DNA of 64,000 bases from Qipengyuania polymorpha (lineage in GTDB: Bacteria; Pseudomonadota; Alphaproteobacteria; Sphingomonadales; Sphingomonadaceae): contig NZ_JAIGNK010000004.1 of the NCBI RefSeq assembly GCF_019711435.1, positions 164,620 to 228,619 on the forward strand, written 5' to 3'. A model generated the notes under the pieces. It did no database searches. It saw only the letters and a program-made list of their open reading frames with translations, and was not told the DNA's origin. How positions within the stretch are numbered: the first letter of the stretch is position 1; each line of letters begins with the position of its first letter. This document shows positions 52,768 to 62,681 of the stretch, in pieces. The position numbers and the translations under genes are program-made.

Positions 52768-53282
52768 GCCGCAATCTTCCCGGCGCGCAGCTGCTCGGTT
52801 TCCGTGCGCTCGAGGCGCTTGTGCAGGCGCATCATCCGCTCGGCGAGCGCATGGGCCTCATCCTCTTGCGCCATGGTCACATTGCGCTTGAGAGCTTCGG
52901 CCAGCGCCGCGCGGTCCTCGTCGGCGAGGGCAGCGCGATAGGTGCCGAGACGGCCGCCCATGCTGCTCATCAGTTTACCGATCTTCTTGCCCACCGTGGG
53001 GTCGCCGATGCCGGCCTCGCGCAGCTGGCCTTCCATGTCCTCGACGAACAATTCGGTCACGAGCGCGGTGTGCGGGGCAAGCTCCTCCTCGCCCTCCATC
53101 CGCAGCATCACGAGGCTGAGCACCAGCGTGATCATATCGAAGCGCCCTTCCACCGTGTCGGCCACGCCGCACATGCGGTACCAGTCGGGCTCGCGCGCCT
53201 GCTCGACGATGGTGTGCCACAGCGGGCGCCATTGCTCGCGGGGGTCGGTCTGCGTGCCGAAGAGGCGGGCGAAGATGGACAT
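52764..53282 (-). CDS. Ubiquinol-cytochrome c chaperone family protein
   Basis: A 172-residue protein of the CBP3/UQCC family: WYRMCGVADTVEGRFDMITL, VTELFVEDMEGQLREAGIGD and VGKKIGKLMSSMGGRLGTYR are the family signatures. Mitochondrial members help assembly of the cytochrome bc1 complex; the bacterial role is assumed to be similar. It forms a two-gene transcript with the YceD gene, a pairing common in alphaproteobacteria. Confidence 0.9.
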   Translation of the reverse strand: MSIFARLFGTQTDPREQWRPLWHTIVEQAREPDWYRMCGVADTVEGRFDMITLVLSLVMLRMEGEEELAPHTALVTELFVEDMEGQLREAGIGDPTVGKKIGKLMSSMGGRLGTYRAALADEDRAALAEALKRNVTMAQEDEAHALAERMMRLHKRLERTETEQLRAGKIAA

Positions 53283-53457
53283 CGGGATAGCTTCTCGTTT
53301 CGTGTTCGTTCAGCGGCAATTAAAGCCGTCATCCCCACCGCTTGGCGAGACACGCATTGCATGAGCGCGCGCGGCGGTTTAGGGCGTCGCTCGCGCATAT
53401 AGGGCGGGTAAGGCACAAGGCCAAGCGCGCCGAAGTTACGGAGTTGAAGCAGTTCGC

Positions 53458-53928
53458 ATGAACGTCACCAAGATCCTTGCCACCACCGCACTTCTTGCGG
53501 CCGGAGTTTCGCTGGGTGCCTGCTCCTCCATCCGCGAATCGCGCGGCTATATCGTCGACCCCGTGCTGCTGAATTCGGTCCAGCCGGGCATCGACAACCA
53601 GAAGAGCGTCGAGATGACGCTGGGCCGTCCGACCTTCACCAGCCAGTTCGGCGAGCCGACCTGGTATTACGTGTCCTCGACCACCGGCCGTAAGCCTTTC
53701 GTGCGTCCGCAAATCCAGGCGCACCAGGTGCTGGCCGTGCAGTTCGATGCCAATGGCAATGTCTCTTCGGCAGAGCGTTCGGGCCTCGACAAGGTTGTCT
53801 ATCTGACCCCCGATGGCGACGAGACGCCGACGCTGGGCCGCGAGCGCGGTTTCCTCGAAGACCTGTTCGGCAATATCGGCACCGTCGGCCAGCCCGGAAT
53901 GGGCGGGCAGGGCGGCCCGGGGCGTTAA
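53458..53928 (+). CDS. bamE: BamE-family outer-membrane assembly lipoprotein
   Basis: A 156-residue lipoprotein with lipobox SLGAC (Cys22). The SmpA/OmlA domain follows: GYIVDPVLLNSVQPGIDNQK, VEMTLGRPTFTSQFGEPTWY, then VRPQIQAHQVLAVQFDANGN. BamE stabilises the BamA-BamD complex that inserts beta-barrels into the outer membrane. The C-terminal ~25 residues are a Gly-rich extension. It stands alone; hslV follows with its own promoter. Confidence 0.93.
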   Translation: MNVTKILATTALLAAGVSLGACSSIRESRGYIVDPVLLNSVQPGIDNQKSVEMTLGRPTFTSQFGEPTWYYVSSTTGRKPFVRPQIQAHQVLAVQFDANGNVSSAERSGLDKVVYLTPDGDETPTLGRERGFLEDLFGNIGTVGQPGMGGQGGPGR

Positions 53929-53953
53929 TAGCTTCGCAGCCTGACCGCTTTGG

Positions 53954-53981
53954 CTTGACCCCTCCGGCGCGCTCCCCATAT
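53954..53981 (+). promoter_or_regulatory. Heat-shock (RpoH) promoter of hslVU
   Basis: CTTGAC at 53954-53959 and CCCCATAT at 53974-53981 match the alphaproteobacterial sigma-32 pattern with a 16-base gap up to CCATAT. The expected start of transcription lies at about 53987-53989, right at the ATG of hslV (53990). Confidence 0.65.
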
Positions 53982-53989
53982 CGCGCCCT

Positions 53990-54550
53990 ATGGACGATAG
54001 AGACAATCGCCACGGGCTGACCCAGTGGCACGGAACCACCATCATCGGTGTACGCAAGGCAGGCCGCATCGTGGTCGCCGGGGACGGACAGGTCTCCATG
54101 GGCAACACGGTGATGAAACCCAATGCGCGCAAGGTTCGCCGGATCGGCGAGGGCGGCAAGGTCGTGGCAGGCTTTGCCGGCGCCACCGCCGATGCCTTCA
54201 CCTTGTTCGAGCGGCTCGAAAAGAAGCTCGAACAGTACAATGGCCAGCTCCTGCGTGCCGCGGTCGAGCTGACCAAGGACTGGCGCACGGATAAGTACCT
54301 GCGCAATCTCGAAGCGCTGATGATCGTCGCGGACAAGGAAAACCTCCTCGTCCTTACTGGCAATGGCGACGTGCTCGAACCCGAAGCGGGCATCACCGCC
54401 ATCGGCTCGGGAGGCAATTATGCGCTCGCCGCGGCCAAGGCCATCGCCGAATACGAAGACGACCCCGAAGTGATCGCACGCAAGGCGATGCAGGTCGCCG
54501 CGGACATCTGTGTCTTCACCAATGGCAATGTGACCCTCGAAGAGGTCTGA
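53990..54550 (+). CDS. hslV: HslV peptidase subunit of HslUV
   Basis: A 186-residue proteasome-beta-like Thr peptidase. Catalytic Thr16 in [11 protein letters not shown] becomes the N-terminus after loss of a 15-residue propeptide, longer than the single Met of E. coli. Further landmarks are [32 protein letters not shown] and [15 protein letters not shown]. It forms double hexamers that degrade proteins unfolded by HslU. A sigma-32-type promoter lies so close that the mRNA may have almost no leader. hslU follows after 95 bp containing a large palindrome. Confidence 0.96.
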   Translation: MDDRDNRHGLTQWHGTTIIGVRKAGRIVVAGDGQVSMGNTVMKPNARKVRRIGEGGKVVAGFAGATADAFTLFERLEKKLEQYNGQLLRAAVELTKDWRTDKYLRNLEALMIVADKENLLVLTGNGDVLEPEAGITAIGSGGNYALAAAKAIAEYEDDPEVIARKAMQVAADICVFTNGNVTLEEV

Positions 54551-54562
54551 TACGAACCCCGC

Positions 54563-54628
54563 CGTTCGTGTCGAGCGAAGTCGAGACACGTCCAGGCCCC
54601 CGGTTCTCGACTTCGCTCGAACCGAACG
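54563..54628. repeat. REP-like palindrome between hslV and hslU
   Basis: Two 24-base arms, 54563-54586 and 54605-54628, are inverted copies with two mismatches; the core of each is TCGAGCGAAGTCGAGA or its complement. An 18-base loop separates them. This core is a well-known dispersed intergenic repeat in sphingomonads and Erythrobacter, as I recall. In the mRNA it makes a very stable hairpin. Confidence 0.8.
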
Positions 54629-54645
54629 GAAAGCTTGAGAGAAGA

Positions 54646-55944
54646 ATGGACAATCTGACACCCAAGGCGATCGTCGCCGCTCTGGACGAACACATCATCG
54701 GCCAGAAGGACGCCAAGCGCGCAGTTGCCGTGGCGCTGCGTAACCGCTGGCGCCGCCAGCGCCTCAATCGCGATCTGCGCGACGAGGTGACGCCCAAGAA
54801 CATCCTGATGATCGGCCCCACCGGCTGCGGCAAGACCGAGATCAGCCGCCGCCTCGCCAAGCTGGCCGAGGCTCCCTTCGTGAAGGTCGAGGCGACCAAG
54901 TTTACGGAAGTCGGCTATGTCGGCCGCGACGTCGAACAGATCGCCCGCGATTTGGCGGAAGAAGCTATTCGGCTGGAAAAGGAGCGCCGCCGCGAGGCCG
55001 TGCGCGAAACCGCCAGCCAGGCCGCGATGGAGCGCCTGCTCAACGCACTCGTCGGCGAGAACGCCAGTGAGGCGACGCGCGAGGCTTTCCGCGAGCGCAT
55101 CGTGCAGAACGCGATGAACGACACCGAGGTCGAAATTGACGTGAAGGAGCAGCCCTCCAGCAACATGGAAATTCCCGGCATGCCCGGCAATGTCGGCATG
55201 ATCGACCTTTCCGACATGCTCGGCAAGGCGATGGGCAAGTCGAACCTCAAGCGCCGCAAGCTGAAAGTCCCCGATGCGTGGGACCGGCTGGTGGAGGAAG
55301 AGGCCGAAAAGCGTATGGACCAGGACGACGTCAATCGCGTCGCGCTGGAGAATGCGGAGACCAACGGCATCGTCTTCCTCGACGAGATCGACAAGATTGC
55401 GGTGAGCGATGTGCGCGGCGGCTCGGTCAGCCGCGAAGGCGTGCAGCGCGACCTGCTGCCGCTGATCGAAGGCACGACCGTGGCGACGAAGTACGGCCCG
55501 ATGAAGACCGACCACGTCCTCTTCATCGCGTCGGGCGCGTTCCACGTCTCCAAGCCCTCGGACATGCTGCCCGAACTTCAGGGCCGCCTGCCCATCCGCG
55601 TCGAGTTGCGTGCACTGACCGAAGAGGACTTCGTGCGCATCCTCACCGAAACGCGCGCCAATCTCGTGCAGCAGTACAAGGCGCTGATCGGGACCGAGGA
55701 AGTCACGCTCGACATCACCGATGATGCGATCACCGAAGTGGCGAAGATCGCCGCGCGCGTGAACGAGAGCGTCGAGAACATCGGCGCCCGCCGCCTGCAG
55801 ACGGTGATGGAGCGCCTGCTCGAGGATATCAGCTTCGAGGCGGAAGAACACAAGGGCGAGACCATCACGGTCGACGCCGCCTATGTGCGCGAGCGGCTCG
55901 ACGACCTTTCGGGCGATACCGACCTCAGCAAGTATATCCTGTAA
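54646..55944 (+). CDS. hslU: HslU ATPase subunit of HslUV
   Basis: A 432-residue AAA+ unfoldase. It starts [20 protein letters not shown], with Walker A GPTGCGKT at 57-64, the pore loop YVGRD, Walker [11 protein letters not shown] and the sensor region [14 protein letters not shown]. The C-terminus DLSKYIL docks into HslV. Substrates are unfolded and fed into the HslV chamber. ATG 54646 fits all family members; an open frame upstream is part of the palindrome. Probably on the same heat-shock transcript as hslV. Confidence 0.97.
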   Translation: MDNLTPKAIVAALDEHIIGQKDAKRAVAVALRNRWRRQRLNRDLRDEVTPKNILMIGPTGCGKTEISRRLAKLAEAPFVKVEATKFTEVGYVGRDVEQIARDLAEEAIRLEKERRREAVRETASQAAMERLLNALVGENASEATREAFRERIVQNAMNDTEVEIDVKEQPSSNMEIPGMPGNVGMIDLSDMLGKAMGKSNLKRRKLKVPDAWDRLVEEEAEKRMDQDDVNRVALENAETNGIVFLDEIDKIAVSDVRGGSVSREGVQRDLLPLIEGTTVATKYGPMKTDHVLFIASGAFHVSKPSDMLPELQGRLPIRVELRALTEEDFVRILTETRANLVQQYKALIGTEEVTLDITDDAITEVAKIAARVNESVENIGARRLQTVMERLLEDISFEAEEHKGETITVDAAYVRERLDDLSGDTDLSKYIL

Positions 55945-56348
55945 TGGCCGGGCCGGTGCGCGACCGGGAGGCGATGATCGCCGCCATGGAGCCCCGGCTC
56001 GATCGCACTCGCTGGCGCTTCGTCCTCGTCAGCCCCGACAAGGCCCCGCAGCTCTTGGGCGGAGCCATCGGCACTTTCCGCGAGGACGAGGGCGTGACGG
56101 CCATCGTGCCGTCCGAGTTGGCCGACGAACTCGGCATCGAAGGGCCGGACTTCGCGCGCATCACACTGATGGTGCATTCGGACCTTGAGGGCGTGGGGCT
56201 GACGGCAGCCGTGTCAGGCGCGCTCGCGGATGCGGGGATTGCCTGCAACATGGTTGCGGCCTTTCACCACGACCATGCGTTTGTACCAGCGGTGCACGCT
56301 GAGGAGGCGTCTGATGTGTTGCAAGAGCTTTCAGCTTCCGCGACCTGA
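55944..56348 (+). CDS. ACT-domain protein (DUF2241-type)
   Basis: A 134-residue protein with an N-terminal DUF2241-like part (RTRWRFVLVSPDKAPQLLGG, FREDEGVTAIVP) and a C-terminal ACT domain (FARITLMVHSDLEGVGLTAA, GIACNMVAAFHHDHAFVP). ACT domains bind amino acids or other small ligands; the role is unknown. Its ATG overlaps the hslU stop codon (TAATG), so it is coupled to the protease operon. Confidence 0.88.
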   Translation: MAGPVRDREAMIAAMEPRLDRTRWRFVLVSPDKAPQLLGGAIGTFREDEGVTAIVPSELADELGIEGPDFARITLMVHSDLEGVGLTAAVSGALADAGIACNMVAAFHHDHAFVPAVHAEEASDVLQELSASAT

Positions 56349-56444
56349 GTTGCGACGTTCAGTCGACACCCGAAATCGGACATCATCACATGGCTGCTAA
56401 CGACCCGGTTGCGGTCATCCATAATTGATGCGAGCGTCCCTAGG

Positions 56445-56876
56445 ATGAAAATCCCTTTACGCCTATCAATGCTTTGCGCACTTCTACTCTCCTCCTGCGC
56501 AAGTGTGCGACAAGGTGAAGTCGCACCTCAAGTCGTTTGGCGTAGCGGATACTTGGACGCTCATTGGGAATATCCAAATTTTTTGCCGGATAGCCAATTC
56601 GAGCCCGGAGCATTTCGTTTTCGTTTTCGATTGCGAGAGGCGTTCTGGCAGGATCGCTATTCAGAACCGGTGAACTACGCTCGCATACACCACCCCGATG
56701 AAACGGTTTGTTTCAGGGTTTCTGGCGAAGGCTATTTCAACCGAGCGTCACCAGATGCTTTCCCACCCAACCACAAGGATGAATTTGTTTTCGTGCAAAT
56801 CTCAGAGCTGACGCAGGAAAAATCCGAACTGTGCGCGGAGCGATTCAGTACCAACAAAAATGGTAGCGTCCGCTAA
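56445..56876 (+). CDS. Hypothetical lipoprotein, lower GC
   Basis: A 143-residue protein with a lipoprotein signal (LCALLLSSC, Cys about 16) and an aromatic-rich body (WEYPNFLPDSQFEPGAFRFR, CFRVSGEGYFNRASPDAF). I recognise no domain. GC content and codons (TTG, AGA, AAA) differ from the flanking genes, hinting at recent acquisition. GATTGCATAA-like ribosome signals are weak. The preceding 96 bp contain CGAAATCGGACATC, similar to the repeat-like motif before the other low-GC gene. Confidence 0.6.
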   Translation: MKIPLRLSMLCALLLSSCASVRQGEVAPQVVWRSGYLDAHWEYPNFLPDSQFEPGAFRFRFRLREAFWQDRYSEPVNYARIHHPDETVCFRVSGEGYFNRASPDAFPPNHKDEFVFVQISELTQEKSELCAERFSTNKNGSVR

Positions 56877-56899
56877 CCACCCAAAGGTCGCCTGACCGG

Positions 56900-58393
56900 T
56901 TACGGATGTGGCGCCAGCCCGATCTCCACGCCCGTCTTGTCGGTCAGCGCGAACTTGTCGACCAAGTCACTGCTTGCCCGGTTCAACCCTTTCACCTGCA
57001 CGCTGCGGCCGTTGCGGCGCATACGTTCGACCACCTTGTCGAGCGCGCCGATGGCCGAGATGTCCCAAAAGTGGGCCTTGCTCACGTCGATGATGACGTG
57101 GTCTGCCGGATCGCTCTGCGTGCTTTCGGGGCCGAGTGCTGCCTCGAAACGCTCGACGCTGGCGTAGAAGATCTGGCCCTTGGCGCGGTAGGTGGCGGTG
57201 TCGCCCTCGCGCTCGCGCACGACCTCGAACATGGTCATTACCTTGTGGGTGAAGAACACGCCCGACAGGACCACGCCCGCCAGCACGCCGAGCGCTAGGT
57301 TATGCGTCGCGACCACGACCACGACGGTGGTCAGCATCACGACCGAGGACTGCCATGGGTGCTTGCCAATGTTGGGGATCGAGTTCCACGAGAAGGTCCC
57401 GATCGAGACCATGATCATGATCGCCACCAGCGCCGGCATCGGCACCTGGCCGACCAAGTCGCCGAGGACTGCGAGAAGGATAAGCAGCGACAGGCCCGCC
57501 GTGAAGGTCGAGAGCCTTCCACGTCCGCCGCTCGTCACGTTGATGACCGACTGGCCGATCATCGCGCAGCCGCCCATGCCGCCGAAGAACGCCGCGACGA
57601 TGTTGGCGACGCCCTGGCCTGCGCTCTCACGGCGCTTGTTCGAGCCGGTGTGCGTCATGTCGTCGACGATCTGCGCGGTCAGCAGCGATTCGAGCAGGCC
57701 GACTGCCGCCATGGTCGCCGAATAAGGGGCGATGATGGCAAGCGTCTCCCACGTCAGCGGCACGTCGGGCAGCATGAAATAGGGCAGGCCCTCGGGCAGC
57801 TCGCCCATGTCCGCCACGGTGTTGACCGGCGCATTGATGTAGATCGAGAGCGCGGTGAGCACGATGATCGCTACCAGCGGGCTGGGAATGGCGGTGGTCA
57901 GCTTGGGGAAGAGGTAGATGATCGCCAGCGCGGCGGCGACCATGGCGTAGGTTTCCCACCCGACATTGGTCAGCTGCGGCAGCTGCGCCATGAAGATGAG
58001 GATCGCGAGCGCGTTGACGAAGCCGGTGATGACCGAGCGGCTGACGAACTGCATCAGCAGGTCGAGCCGGAGCAGGGCGGCAATACCCTGGAAGATGCCC
58101 ATCAGGATTGTCGCGGCGAAGAGGTATTCCACCCCGTGATCGCGCACCAGCGGCACCACAACCACGGCGACGGCAGCCGTTGCGGCGCTGATCATCCCCG
58201 GACGTCCGCCGGTAAAGGCAATCACCATGGCAATCGCGACCGAGGCATAGAGGCCTACGCGCGGGTCGACGCCGGCGATGATCGAGAAGCCGATCGCCTC
58301 CGGGATCAGCGCGAGCGCGACCACGAGGCCGGCCAGCATGTCTGCGCGGATGTTGGAGAACCAGTCGCGTTTGATCGCGCCGAGGTTGGGCAT
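56900..58393 (-). CDS. SulP-family anion transporter with STAS domain
   Basis: A 497-residue inner-membrane transporter of the SulP/SLC26 family: [60 protein letters not shown] and a dozen hydrophobic helices. A C-terminal STAS domain from ~385 has [20 protein letters not shown], where anti-sigma-antagonist-like Ser is replaced by Asp. Substrates in the family include sulfate, bicarbonate and dicarboxylates; SulP proteins lacking further hints are often Na-dependent bicarbonate transporters. ATG 58393 is the family-like start. Confidence 0.9.
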   Translation of the reverse strand: MPNLGAIKRDWFSNIRADMLAGLVVALALIPEAIGFSIIAGVDPRVGLYASVAIAMVIAFTGGRPGMISAATAAVAVVVVPLVRDHGVEYLFAATILMGIFQGIAALLRLDLLMQFVSRSVITGFVNALAILIFMAQLPQLTNVGWETYAMVAAALAIIYLFPKLTTAIPSPLVAIIVLTALSIYINAPVNTVADMGELPEGLPYFMLPDVPLTWETLAIIAPYSATMAAVGLLESLLTAQIVDDMTHTGSNKRRESAGQGVANIVAAFFGGMGGCAMIGQSVINVTSGGRGRLSTFTAGLSLLILLAVLGDLVGQVPMPALVAIMIMVSIGTFSWNSIPNIGKHPWQSSVVMLTTVVVVVATHNLALGVLAGVVLSGVFFTHKVMTMFEVVREREGDTATYRAKGQIFYASVERFEAALGPESTQSDPADHVIIDVSKAHFWDISAIGALDKVVERMRRNGRSVQVKGLNRASSDLVDKFALTDKTGVEIGLAPHP

Positions 58394-58438
58394 GGTGGAG
58401 TTTCCGTCAGCTGTCAGGTGAGGGTACCCCGCAAAATC

Positions 58439-58467
58439 AAAGGGCGCCCGGATTGCGGACGCCCTTT
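58439..58467 (-). terminator. Rho-independent terminator of the tail-collar RTX gene
   Basis: AAAGGGCG (58439-58446) and CGCCCTTT (58460-58467) pair over eight bases around a 13-base loop. Read on the minus strand the stem is followed by GATTTTG. It lies 43 bases after the stop codon of the RTX gene and before the SulP start, so it separates the two. Confidence 0.75.
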
Positions 58468-58509
58468 GGACTATTGTGCGCTGCAGCACAACCCCGGGGC
58501 GGGGTGGGC

Positions 58510-60690
58510 CTAGATGATGAAGTCGGCCACGGTCAGGTCGATCTGGCCTTCGAGGCGGATGACGACATCGGCATTGCCGTCACCATCGGTATCCCCGAGC
58601 ACCATGGTGAAGCCGCCGGGACGGATGTCGTAGCGCAGCTCTCCGGCAGTGCCGGAAAAGACCGCATCGCCGATCCAGGTGAAGCTGTCGTGTCCACCGC
58701 CGGCAATGGCGTCGATGCCCTTGAGGTTGATGAAGTCGCTTGCCGCCTGGTTGAAATCGGCGATGACATCGGAATTGGTGTAGGCGCGTCCGGCAAGGTC
58801 GCCGTCGGCAAAGACGAATTCATCCGCCCCGCCGCCGCCATAGGCGATGTCGCGGCCCGCACCGCCCACCAGCCTGTCCGCCCCGCCGCCGCCGTAAAGC
58901 ACGTCGTTCTGCGCCTCGCCGTAAAGCCTGTCGTCGCCCGCGCCGCCGTAGAGAACGTCGTCATTGGCACCGCCGAAGAGGTTGTCATTGCCATTGCCGC
59001 CGGCGAGCTGGTCTTCGCCGGCCCGGCCGACGAGGCGGTCGTCCCCGTCGAACCCGCGCAGCACATCGTCGCCGATATTGCCGATGATGTCATTGGCGAG
59101 CGCGTTGCCTTCGCCCACCGCTCCGGCTGCCCGCAGGAGGATTAGGTTTTCGAGATTGTCTCCGAGCGTGAAATCGGGGCGCAATGTGCGAACCGTATCA
59201 TTGCCGCCGCCTGCCAGTTCGACAATCGTGTCGTTGCCGCCGACATAGTCGTAGGTGTCGTTGCCCGGCCCGCCGACCATCGTGTCGCGTCCGCTGCCGC
59301 CGAGAAGGTAGTCGAAGCCTGCACCGCCTTCCAGCGTATCGTCCTGATCTCCGCCGTAGAGGAAGTCGTTGCCCCCGTTGCCGATGAGCGTGTCGTACCC
59401 GCCGAGGCCGTTGAAGGTATCGGCGCGGTCGCTGCCGATGATGGTGTCTTGCCCCTCGTCGCCATCCTGCGTGCGACCGGGCACGTCGTCATAGGAAAGG
59501 TAGAGGTCGTTATCCCCTTGTGTGCTTCCGGGAGTACCCCCGGCATGCATGGCCGCGCGACCGCCGAGGTCGGGGAGCGCGAATGTCGTCCGCCCATCAC
59601 CCCCATACATCGTCCCGAGCAGCGAGAAGAGCGCGGTATTGCTGGCGATGCTGACCAGTTGCCCCTGCGCAGGTGCGAAGCCGGTGGGAACGCCCGCGCC
59701 GGCAAAGAAGATGATCTGTCCGAGCGTTGCCGTGTCGGATAAGACGAAGTCGTCCGGCTCCAGATCCTTTGGAGTTTCCTGGTTGCGCGACGGGAAGACG
59801 CCTTGCATCGCGACCAGCACCTGCATGACGAGGCCCGGCTGCATATTGTCGATCGCCGCACCGTCGCCGCCAACTTCGATCGGCATCCCGTCGGCATCGA
59901 AGACCAACCCGTCCGAGCCGACCACGCTGCCGACCGGCAACCCCGAATCGGAACCGATAATGGTCCGCCCGCGAAGGTCCGGGATGGCGAAACTGGTCAC
60001 GCCATCGCCGCCATAAGTCGTCCCGATAATCGAATAGAGCAGCGGGTATCCGGAAATGGGGAGAAGGCGGCCGTCGCAGATCATCGCGCCATTGGGGTCG
60101 AAGTTGCCCGCCCACAGGTGAACCGATCCGGTGAGGTTCGCACTGCCCGAGTCCATCCCGTAGCCGCCCGTATGGATGACGTAGTTGAGACCAAGGCTCG
60201 TCTCGTAGTTGTTGAGGGCCTGGCCGTTGCCTCCGAACGAGGTCGGCAGGTTGATTTCGCTCAGCGGCCTCGTGTCCGCGCCGTAACTCTGCCCCAGGCC
60301 GATGGAGTCGAGGCCGGGACCCCAGCCTGCACCGATCGCAAGGTCATCGCGCAGGTCGGGCAAGGCGAAAGTGGTGCTCCCGTCACCTCCGTACAATGTT
60401 CCCATGATGGAAAAGAGAGCGGTGTTCGACGCGATGGACAGGAGCTGGCCGGAGGTGAACAACGTGCTACGCGGCGCGAAATTGCCGGCGAACTGGACTA
60501 TGTACCCCATACTGATTTCGCCACCGATCACTTGGTCGCGGCTCGGGTAGAGTCCGTATTGTATGAGTAAGAAGTTGATGTCCTGCGAGGCCTGCCGGTT
60601 ATCGACCAGGATCGGTTCCTCTGCGGCCCGCAGCGGCATCTCCTTGTCGCCATAGACCAGGTGCTGGCTGGTAAACTGAAGGTCCTTCAT
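58510..60690 (-). CDS. RTX protein with three phage tail-collar domains
   Basis: A 726-residue protein without Sec signal. Three tail-collar units lie at about 60-125, 190-255 and 325-385. Each has the pattern of GxLLxIxxNxALFSxxGTxYGGDGxTTFALPDLR, the fold of phage fibre tips and of microcystin-dependent protein MdpB. From ~425 to 640 there are about 15 RTX nonapeptides (NDFLYGGDQDDTLEGGAG and others), then a calcium-bound beta-roll end with the hydrophobic tail VADFII. It is most likely secreted by a type I system, perhaps the one at 32.6-37.1 kb. Target or adhesive function is unknown. Confidence 0.85.
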   Translation of the reverse strand: MKDLQFTSQHLVYGDKEMPLRAAEEPILVDNRQASQDINFLLIQYGLYPSRDQVIGGEISMGYIVQFAGNFAPRSTLFTSGQLLSIASNTALFSIMGTLYGGDGSTTFALPDLRDDLAIGAGWGPGLDSIGLGQSYGADTRPLSEINLPTSFGGNGQALNNYETSLGLNYVIHTGGYGMDSGSANLTGSVHLWAGNFDPNGAMICDGRLLPISGYPLLYSIIGTTYGGDGVTSFAIPDLRGRTIIGSDSGLPVGSVVGSDGLVFDADGMPIEVGGDGAAIDNMQPGLVMQVLVAMQGVFPSRNQETPKDLEPDDFVLSDTATLGQIIFFAGAGVPTGFAPAQGQLVSIASNTALFSLLGTMYGGDGRTTFALPDLGGRAAMHAGGTPGSTQGDNDLYLSYDDVPGRTQDGDEGQDTIIGSDRADTFNGLGGYDTLIGNGGNDFLYGGDQDDTLEGGAGFDYLLGGSGRDTMVGGPGNDTYDYVGGNDTIVELAGGGNDTVRTLRPDFTLGDNLENLILLRAAGAVGEGNALANDIIGNIGDDVLRGFDGDDRLVGRAGEDQLAGGNGNDNLFGGANDDVLYGGAGDDRLYGEAQNDVLYGGGGADRLVGGAGRDIAYGGGGADEFVFADGDLAGRAYTNSDVIADFNQAASDFINLKGIDAIAGGGHDSFTWIGDAVFSGTAGELRYDIRPGGFTMVLGDTDGDGNADVVIRLEGQIDLTVADFII

Positions 60691-60822
60691 TGTCGCCCTC
60701 CCCAGGGAACGTGTGAGGGCAGGCCGACTCGGACGGCAGCGCCCTTTGCTCGCACAGGATAAACCCTAGGGGGGAAACATCCAAATTTGATAAGGCTTTA
60801 CAATCCGCTGGGATGTGCCGAA

Positions 60823-62643
60823 TCAGGATTCCAGCACGCCATCGTTCTCTTTTTCGGCCTGCTGGCGCGCCCACATCTCGGCATAGAGGCCGTCGTGTCG
60901 CAGCAATTCGCCATGCGTGCCGATTTCGGCGAGCTTGCCATGGTCGAGGACGAGGATGCGGTCGGCATCGGCGATGGTCGACAGGCGGTGTGCAATCGCC
61001 AGCGTCGTGCGATGGGCACTGACCTTTTTAAGGGTGCGCAGGATGTCTTGTTCGGTCCGGCTGTCCAGGGCGCTGGTTGCCTCGTCGAGCAGCAGGATGG
61101 GCGGGTCCTTCACCAGCGTTCGCGCAATGGCCACACGCTGCTTCTCGCCGCCCGACAGCTTCAGCCCGCGCTCGCCCACTTCGGTGTCGAAACCTTGTGG
61201 CAAACGCTCAATGAATGGGAGGATGGCTGCGGCCTGTGCGGCTGCCGTAATCTCTTCCTGCCCCGCTCCCTCGCGGCCATAGGCAATGTTGTAGCCGATG
61301 GTGTCGTTGAACAGCACGCTGTCCTGCGGGACGATGCCGATATGGGCGCGCAAGCTCTCCTGCCGCACCTTGGCGATATCCTGCCCGTCGACCAGGATGC
61401 GGCCGCGCTGCGGGTCGTAGAAACGGAACAGCAACCGGGCGATGGTGCTCTTGCCCGCGCCCGAGGGGCCGACGATGGCGATATTGCTCCCCGCCGGAAC
61501 CTCGAAGGTGAGGCCGTGGAGGATGGTGCGCTCGGGCTCGTAGCCGAAATGGACGTGGTCGAAGGTGATGGAAGGACGGCGCACGACCAGCGCAGGTGCG
61601 CCGGGCACGTCCTTTACCTCCGCCTCGGTGTCGATGAGGCGAAACATCTCCGCCATGTCGATGAGGCCCTGGCGCACGGTGCGATAGACCATGCCCAGCA
61701 TGTCGAGCGGGCGGAAGAGCTGGGTGAGGTAGGTGTTCACCAGCACAAGGTCGCCGGTGGTGAACTGGCCGCGGCTCCAGCCCCAGACGGTGAAGGCCAT
61801 CGCGCCGCCCATCAGCAGGTTCATGATCGCGGCCTGCGCGATATTGAGGATGCCGAGCGAGTTTTCAGACTTGATGGCCGCTTCCGCCCATGCCCGCGCC
61901 GCCTCGCCATAGCGTTCGCGTTCGCGCGTCTCGGCACCGAAATACTTGACCGTCTCGTAATTAAGCAGGCTGTCGACCGAGCGTGACAAGGCCTGCCCGT
62001 CGAGCTCGTTCATCTTGCGCCGCAACTCGTTGCGCCATTCGGTAATCTTGCGCGTCACTATTATATAGGCAGCGACAGTGAACGCGGTGGCCGCCACCAG
62101 CTCCCACCCGAAATTGAAGTAGAAGATGACGCCGACTGCAATCAGCTCGATGGCCGTGGGGGCGATATTGAACAGCAGGAAATAGAGCATGACGTCGATG
62201 CTCTTGGTCCCGCGCTCGATGGTCTTGGTGATCTCGCCCGTGCGGCGCGACAGGTGGAAGCGCAGCGAGAGCTGGTGCAGCCGCGAGAATGTGTCCTCGG
62301 CCAGCTGGCGTGTCGCATCCTGCCCGACCCGCTCGAAGGTGATGTTGCGAAGGTTGTTGAAGATGACGCTGGCAAAGCGGCCCGCGGCGTAGGCAATCAC
62401 CAGCGCCAGCGCGACCATCACGCCCTCGTTGGCGGGCGTGGTCATCGAATCCACCGCTTCCTTATAGGCGAAGGGCAGGGCGAGGATGGTCGCCTTGGCC
62501 GCCAGCACGAATGCCATCGATCCGATGATGCGGCGTTTCAGGAGCGGGTTATCGCGCGGCCACAAGTAGGGCAGGAACCGCTTGATGGTAGCCCAGCCTT
62601 CGAGGTCCTGGGCGGTCTGGCTCTGTGCGGTCTCGGGCGGCAT
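60823..62643 (-). CDS. Atm1-type ABC exporter (ABCB7/HMT1 family)
   Basis: A 606-residue half-transporter close to bacterial Atm1 of Novosphingobium. The membrane part (~35-330) has six helices with the family signatures FNNLRNITFERVGQDATRQL, RFHLSRRTGEITKTIERGT and SRSVDSLLNYETVKYFGAE. The ATPase has GPSGAGKST, LSGGEKQRVAIART and ILLLDEATSALD. Such transporters export glutathione derivatives or glutathione-metal complexes and help with heavy-metal stress and Fe-S related traffic. It stands alone between two unrelated genes. Confidence 0.93.
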   Translation of the reverse strand: MPPETAQSQTAQDLEGWATIKRFLPYLWPRDNPLLKRRIIGSMAFVLAAKATILALPFAYKEAVDSMTTPANEGVMVALALVIAYAAGRFASVIFNNLRNITFERVGQDATRQLAEDTFSRLHQLSLRFHLSRRTGEITKTIERGTKSIDVMLYFLLFNIAPTAIELIAVGVIFYFNFGWELVAATAFTVAAYIIVTRKITEWRNELRRKMNELDGQALSRSVDSLLNYETVKYFGAETRERERYGEAARAWAEAAIKSENSLGILNIAQAAIMNLLMGGAMAFTVWGWSRGQFTTGDLVLVNTYLTQLFRPLDMLGMVYRTVRQGLIDMAEMFRLIDTEAEVKDVPGAPALVVRRPSITFDHVHFGYEPERTILHGLTFEVPAGSNIAIVGPSGAGKSTIARLLFRFYDPQRGRILVDGQDIAKVRQESLRAHIGIVPQDSVLFNDTIGYNIAYGREGAGQEEITAAAQAAAILPFIERLPQGFDTEVGERGLKLSGGEKQRVAIARTLVKDPPILLLDEATSALDSRTEQDILRTLKKVSAHRTTLAIAHRLSTIADADRILVLDHGKLAEIGTHGELLRHDGLYAEMWARQQAEKENDGVLES

Positions 62644-62681
62644 GGCCCGCTATCTGGGGCAGCCGCCGCCCGAGGACAAGG

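Noticed and set aside
57302..58513. A 403-codon plus-strand frame opposite the SulP gene
   Set aside because: Extremely His/Arg/Asp-rich without any domain, antisense to a clear transporter.
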